Origin: Dioszegia crocea
Taxonomy: Eukaryota; Basidiomycota; Tremellomycetes; Tremellales; Bulleribasidiaceae
Direction of reading: 5' to 3'
Assembly: GCA_001600615.1 (NCBI GenBank)
Contig: BCKK01000002.1
Location: 588,809 to 652,808 of the forward strand
DNA: 64,000 bases
Made by a program: the position numbers and the translations under genes. Below, piece after piece: positions 58,901-64,000 of the stretch (positions are counted from its first letter, which is position 1; every line of letters begins with the position of its first letter). A model generated the notes under the pieces. It searched no databases and had not been told where the DNA came from. It saw only the letters and a program-made list of their open reading frames with translations.

Positions 58901-60448
58901 AGGCAGTCATTGATCATACGTTCAGCGAGATCGATTTCTGTGAGTTGCGCTATGTCCTTGCGAGAGCTGCAGGGTGATGTGGCTAATTCACTAGATATAC
59001 CGAAGGGCTCAACTGCACATCCTAAAGCTGAGCTCGAGGCCCTTGTGCTCAAGCATGGAGGTGACTTCAAGCAAGCTCAGCTGGCCGATAAGTCTGCCTA
59101 CGTTATATCGCCCGATGATAAAAGTACGTCTAGATTGGATCAAACTGGTCCAGGGTGAGCTGATGGTGCAGATCCGAAAGTCCGAGCAGAGATTCGAAAG
59201 GGCGTCTCTATTATCAAGCCGGAGTGGATCTTGGAATCCATCAAGCGAGGCAAACCCTTACCTCTGATAAAAGAGTGAGTATAACCGTCACCTTCTAGTG
59301 CAAATATGCTGACAAACGCGCAGATTGCTCGTACATGCCTCAGTCGAAACTCAAGATGGCCGATACTACAACAAGACCTTATCGGAGATGGACAAGATCA
59401 CTTTAGTGCGGGACAGAGGAGGGGCTGGAGCGGAGGAAGAAGAGGAAATGGAGGAACAAGAAGATGAGGAAGAGTACGCCGAGGAATTTGTCAATGCTGC
59501 CGAAGGCGAGAAGGCGGATGATCAACCTGGTCCTTTTGATCGAGCTCAACCACCTCTTCCGCCACCACCGTCCCGAGCGGGCAAACCAAAGGCGCAGCAG
59601 GACCTGGAGGAGGAATGGGGCCTGTATCGCGAGCACTCACCATCTGATACGGCTTCTCAAACGACTAGGGGGGACGACGAGCAGGCGAGTGATACGGAGG
59701 ATGAGGATTTGGACTGGAGACAAAGAGGCCAGCGGGTTAGTGTTGTTTTCATCGGATCAAGGACGTTTCACTGATGATCAGTCGCCGACTGAAGTTGATG
59801 ATGAGGATAGTGAGGGGGATGATGAGGATGCTGGGAAACGCTTGCTGCCTCTTTACGATGATAAGAAGGGATCCGAGGTGAGTGTACAGCAATTCGTTTG
59901 GTCAGGGTTCCAGTCTTGCTGACGTCAATAGGTGGAAGCTATCGGATTCAACGCTGGAGTACAGGACTACGATGAGGAAGCTGTGAGTGTGCTTGAAGCT
60001 GGTATATGCTGATCGGCATTCAGATCTTCACTCATTTAGGCTTCTATATGGATTTAGCTACCAGTGCGGCTGAAAATGGATTGACGGCATCTGATCCCCC
60101 ATCCGAAGTCGCAAAGAGGTACGTTCGGCATCACCCCCAACTCGCGAAAAAGAGCTCATTTGTCAAGACTAGCCAAAGCCGAGAAAACCCTTCGCGATAA
60201 TGGGGGTATCATCCTCACGTCCATCACCGACCCAAATCTTACGCACATCATCATGGATGACGATGATTCAATTCGATATGCAGAATTAGTCCGAAAAACT
60301 GCTAAACCCCGGATGAAGCATATTGTGCTTCCCAGTTGGGTGGATGAGTGTGTCGAGGAGGAGACTTTGATGAATGAGGCTGGTGAGTCTATTTTGTGTT
60401 CGGAATCGAGGATACGGGCTGATAGGATTAGGACATAAGCCTAAATAG
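55946..60448 (+). CDS. LIG4: DNA ligase IV
   Basis: This is the ATP-dependent ligase of non-homologous end joining (Dnl4/LIG4), which works with Lif1/XRCC4 in the nucleus. The DNA-binding domain includes RVGNDLYPLIRLLLPD followed by DRERPVYNLKEAMLAKCYID. The adenylation motif is IMEEKLDGERMQLHM (nucleotides about 57035-57078) with the catalytic Lys. Other ligase motifs are NIILDGEMLVWDP, FKIFDILYLNDKCLT, EGLVVKRLDSVYETNSRGAN and WVKVKPEY. Two BRCT regions follow, the first at about 58860-59350 (EWILESIKRGKPLPLIKE) and the second at about 60150-60448 (HIVLPSWVDECVEEETLMNE). Between them is a long acidic linker (EEDE-rich, 59430-59870), larger than the usual spacing where Lif1/XRCC4 binds. The gene has about 20 short introns. 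The first true ATG is 55946, and the last exon ends AGHKPK. Confidence 0.93.
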
Positions 60449-60605
60449 GGGCTGAAGATCTGTACTTTGCCTGTTGTATAGCATTTTGGTGGAGCGAGCC
60501 ATGTGAATGAAATATCCACAGTATACATTAAGATTACCGGACAGTCTTTACACTTTTAGACGACTGCTTCACAACATCCCAGCAATCCTATCATCATGGG
60601 TCACC

Positions 60606-62790
60606 TCACCCTGTTTTCACTTGCGCGGCACCTGACTCGGGAATCACTGGATTGCTGACACTCCCCGTCGGCCTAATCTCCACGACTGTTCCAGCATACA
60701 GATCGAGCATTTCGATATCCGGTAATTGCCGACGATCCGTGATGCGCTCCAGATGCATATTGAGCGTTTCGGGGATGAAGAGAATGGCCAGGGCGACGGT
60801 GATTACTATGTCGTCAATATCCACATTGATAGTATGTCTCTGAGTCTCAGAGCGGAGATGGTGACTTACGATTGAAACAACCGAGAGTCAGAAAGAAGGA
60901 CATCAAGCTCAATTCCACCCATCTCGGCGTGGCAGCTGCCAAGATGAGATTCCCGATTGTTATGGCAGCTCGACTCAGGGCTGATACGTTTGACCTGATG
61001 TGCGTGGGAACGATTTCAACTGCCACGACAAAGATTGGTCCGACTACGAAAACTTGAAAGCTGTAATCATCAGCAAGTCTGGCGTGAGGAGTTTCTGCAA
61101 TCTCGTAGAGAAGAACTTACAAGATCATTTAGATGAAGACGAAGCAGATACTGGCGTACTTCACGGCCGGGATCTGTAGGCTGGATACAGATGACAGACC
61201 ACCAATTATGACTGAATGTCATCAGCGATCTGATCTGACTTTGTCTAGGTGCAGGTTGTTGCCTGCCTAAATCTTTGCGAGGGATTGTCCTTACAGAGCG
61301 AGACTGCCATTCCTGAGGCCCCGACGCCAATGCTCCATCGGCGAGAGAGATTGTCTTTGAGATATAGATGCGAGAGGATGGTGACGCTGTGAGGGTGAGC
61401 CTGAATCTATAGCGAATTGCAGATACAGCCCGGAGGGTCGTACTCACATCATCATTACAATCGCCATGATGCCTGAGACGGCGAAAGTTGACAATTGCCC
61501 TTCGATGCCCGCCCTGGAGAAGAGAAGTGGAGCGTACCATATGACAGCATCGGCACCTGACAAGGCCGCCATCAGGATCAAGAGCTGAATGAAGGATAAG
61601 CGCCGAAAGGAAGGACTGCCATGATGTGGATGGAAGCATAGGACGGATGACGAACGATGGACAAAAATGACCGCTGACGTTCGGATCTATTGACGCCCAT
61701 TGCGCTCGAGATTCGGCCAATATGAAGAACTCGGTCGCCGCCATATTGCGGGGGAACCTGTTGCGATTTGTCGGAGGTGTCGCTGCTTGGGGTGGATGGC
61801 TCCCTTGGTTGAGACTCTGCAGGCGAGCCCGTGTCGGTGCTTTGCCACAGCTTTCCCCAATCCTCGTCCCCTGCCTGACGAGAGCTAGCGTATGATTTGA
61901 CAAGCCTTTCGGCTTCTGCGACGCGCTTGTGACCGCCCTTGAGCAGAAGCCAACGAGGGGATTCGGGTACGATCGGGGACTAAACATGTCAGCTGACATG
62001 CGTTACGACCAGACGAGAGAGGTGGACGTACAAGGAGCAGGACGGTCATCAGAATGGTAACAATCCCTGGGACTCCGCTAACGACCCGCCAGGAAGCAGT
62101 AGAGCCCACAATGACCTCTTTGTAGCTGACGAAGAAGCCCACTGCGATGCCGATCTGTGCGCTCAGTATGTTGCTTGGTGGGTGGGTTGCAGGTACGCAC
62201 AGGAATGAAGGTTTGTGACATGGCACCGATTCGGCCTCGAATCTGGATTTATCAGTGAAAGTTCGCCTGGAATGAGGTCGTTTGAAGATGACTCACGGAA
62301 GTAGGCGCACTTTCCACTTGCCACACTCCGCTGATGGTAAAGTACAGTCCTTGTCCAGCGCCAACCACCACCCGTCCGATGATGAACTGGGTCAGGGAGA
62401 AGGATGAGCAGCAAATGATGACCCCAATGATTCCGATGAGACCGCCGGCAGTCATGGTGAAGACTCGCCCGTAGCGATCGCTTAGTGGGCCAGCGAGGAT
62501 AGACAGAGGCAAGACCGAGGTGAGAATCTGAAGCTGTAAGCTTTGGGCCTCATTGATTCTCTTTCGACTTCGCTGGTACGCTATGACTCACCGAGGCAAC
62601 AACCAACCCGCGTGTGATGGATGATAGCTGGTAGAAGTGGTACATCTCAGTGATGGGGCCGATCGAACCTGCATCGTAGCCAAATAGCTATATTCGTCAG
62701 TCCAGGCGGCGTGGACGTTCGCTCGATCTTACGCACAAACCCGCTCAATGAGACCACAGCGGAGGCAAGGTGTATGTTTGGCTTCAACAT
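60606..62790 (-). CDS. MFS sugar transporter
   Basis: This is a second major facilitator sugar-porter protein, convergent with LIG4. After a first exon (MLKPNIHLASAVVSLSGF) it reads LFGYDAGSIGPITEMYHFYQ, SILAGPLSDRYGRVFTMTAG and RVVVGAGQGLYFTISGVWQV. The central block is ESPRWLLLKGGHKRVAEAER, a match to PESPRWL. A long hydrophilic central loop contains QPREPSTPSSDTSDKSQQVP. The later helices are FFQVFVVGPIFVVAVEIVPT followed by HIRSNVSALSRAAITIGNLI. The end has PETLNMHLERITDRRQLPDI, the sugar-porter PETK/PETxxxxLE motif. Many introns are present. The substrate cannot be read from the sequence. It belongs to a different subgroup from the permease at 40729, since its signature motifs and C-terminal tail differ. 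Confidence 0.85.
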
Positions 62791-63906
62791 TTCAAAGTTA
62801 GAGCATTAAGAAAGGATAGCTGATCTGATTAGTGAAGGGTGTGGCAATGACCCCGGCAGCATTGCGTCGAGAATCCTGAAGGCTGCCTTTGACTTCAGAT
62901 GGTCGGTGCGTCCTTTTGTGTCCGAGAAGAGGTGCGCGTTTGAGGTGTGGGCGTGTGTGTATGCCCGCAGTCATTGTCCTTCGCCGCGACAAGTGCCATC
63001 TGTGTAGCTGACGGGTGATGATCGCATCAAAGCTGATATCTATGAATTCTACGAGTAGGCTCAGTCAGTACCAAGTAGTTGAGTTGGCTGAGGCAGGATT
63101 GGAGGATAGGTGATCGATGTAAAGATGGACGCGTCGATGAAGAGGCACGCGTCGACGCGACTGTGCCCGTGGGGTGTTTTGTGTGTGATGTCATTGTACC
63201 CTGGGCCGGTCTCAGGTCTTCAGGGGTTGATTTCACCCAAAGTGGCAACTAGAATGGAATTGATTCCGCTAAAGGAAAGGCGCGTCACATTTTGGCCCCT
63301 CCCTTCCCCTCGCCCTCTTTCCGCCGGTCAGTCAGTCAGTCAGTCTCACTCTATATGATGCTTGTCTGAATAACATCTCCCATCCTACCTCAGACACATC
63401 CAAATACCCCTCAACCATACCCGCAGATCGCACATCAAACGCGTCGCAATTGATGACACTCTGCCGCCACTCGTCAGACTTTTCCGATATAGCCCATCCC
63501 AAGGGTCCAATCTAGAACGACGCGTTTCACCTTGCAATTTTCTCCGCCGTGCTCACTCCCGCCCGCACATCGGAACTCTGAACCATCTCCCTTCTTGACT
63601 CCACCCACCTCTCGCCGCTGGTCGACGTCGAACTGAAACGTTTAACGATAACAAGTCCATTCCCGGCTGGTCCGCTCTGTAACGCGTACCTCTCCCCCAT
63701 TCAATCCAGCCCGGGCATATCCGTACAGCCTCGTCGCAGGCAAACAATTTGCCATTCGGTCGCCCATTCGGCCCGATCTGCAACTGTCACACCCCCTCTC
63801 GTCTTCATCATCTCTATCGTTCGTTTACCCAACCTCTGGTTGCCGGTAAATAAAGCGCGCCTCGCGAGTGCAAATCTGTTTGGCTCGAGCCTTGTTTGGA
63901 GCAACA
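62791..63906. promoter_or_regulatory. Divergent intergenic region, MFS transporter / right-end gene
   Basis: This 1.1-kb region lies between the transporter start and the right-end gene's start. It has a short GTCA tandem repeat (about 63326-63344) and pyrimidine-rich sequence from about 63300, typical of a leader or core promoter. No gene-like frame was found. Confidence 0.45.
63326..63344. repeat. Short (GTCA)n microsatellite
   Basis: About four and a half tandem copies of GTCA (gtcagtcagtcagtcagtc) lie in the promoter of the right-end gene. This is too short to be more than a small slippage tract. Confidence 0.85.
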
Positions 63907-64000
63907 ATGTCTAGACCAGGAAGTTCAGCGCGATCAGTAGGGGGTTTCCAGTCGGATGAGGGGTGAGTACTATCACATGAGAGGAGCATGTGGATGTGTG
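63907..64000 (+). CDS. First exon of a truncated gene at the window edge
   Basis: The ATG at 63907 begins MSRPGSSARSVGGFQSDEG. It runs to a strong donor (GTGAGTACTATC) at about 63963, after which the window ends within the presumed first intron. A long CT-rich leader precedes it. The Ser/Arg/Gly-rich start resembles the disordered N-terminus of a regulatory or RNA-binding protein, but nothing allows a family call. Confidence 0.45.

Overview
The window looks like nuclear DNA of a basidiomycete yeast, most likely a tremellomycete (Cryptococcus/Kwoniella/Saitozyma relatives). Almost every gene is cut by short introns, mostly 45-75 nt, that begin GTGAGT or GTAAGT and end with a CTGAC/CTGAT/CTAAC branch site 8-20 nt before CAG or TAG. 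Genes are closely packed on both strands with 40-700 bp between them, and the proteins are a normal eukaryotic housekeeping set. No bacterial operon, transposon, tRNA, rRNA or CRISPR array was found. The genus call is inference from intron style and gene structure.

Layout. 1-2215: gene-free, simple-sequence-rich left end. 2216-3885 (-): helix-rich unknown protein. 4291-8605 (+): tubulin cofactor D. 8647-10099 (-): PP2A activator (PTPA/RRD). 10300-12214 (+): tRNA methyltransferase TRM11. 12437-13810 (-): unknown single-exon protein with one C-terminal membrane segment. 14852-16604 (-): GH88 unsaturated glucuronyl hydrolase. 17182-21354 (-): UBP3/USP10-type deubiquitinase. 22008-23319 (+): fibrillarin. 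23931-24850 (+) and 25105-25704 (-): two unknown genes. 26367-28847 (-): Pch2/TRIP13 AAA+ ATPase.

29312-30603 (-): YPT7/Rab7. 30866-31995 (+): ATG16. 32412-36329 (-): MIOS/Sea4 of GATOR2/SEACAT. 36576-37026 (+): VMA21. These four neighbours all act at the vacuole or in TORC1/autophagy. 37456-39512 (-) and 40729-42670 (+): an uncharacterised toroid-like protein and a divergent alpha-glucoside-type sugar permease, sharing a 1.2-kb promoter rich in CGGCGCCG palindromes. 43052-44187 (+): TRM7. 44224-46879 (+): a CAMK-type kinase that may be spliced to TRM7. 47565-51415 (+): large unknown multi-pass membrane protein. 51716-53756 (-): secreted GH18 chitinase. 54361-55722 (+): fatty acid 2-hydroxylase. 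55946-60448 (+): DNA ligase IV. 60606-62790 (-): second sugar transporter. 63907-end (+): first exon of a gene that runs off the window.

The points most worth following up are the in-frame TRM7-kinase splice possibility, the palindrome-decorated permease/toroid locus, the vacuole/TORC1/autophagy neighbourhood, and a likely one-base break at the 3' end of ATG16. Coordinates of multi-exon genes run from start codon to stop codon and include introns. Intron placements were read by eye from splice motifs and frame continuity.
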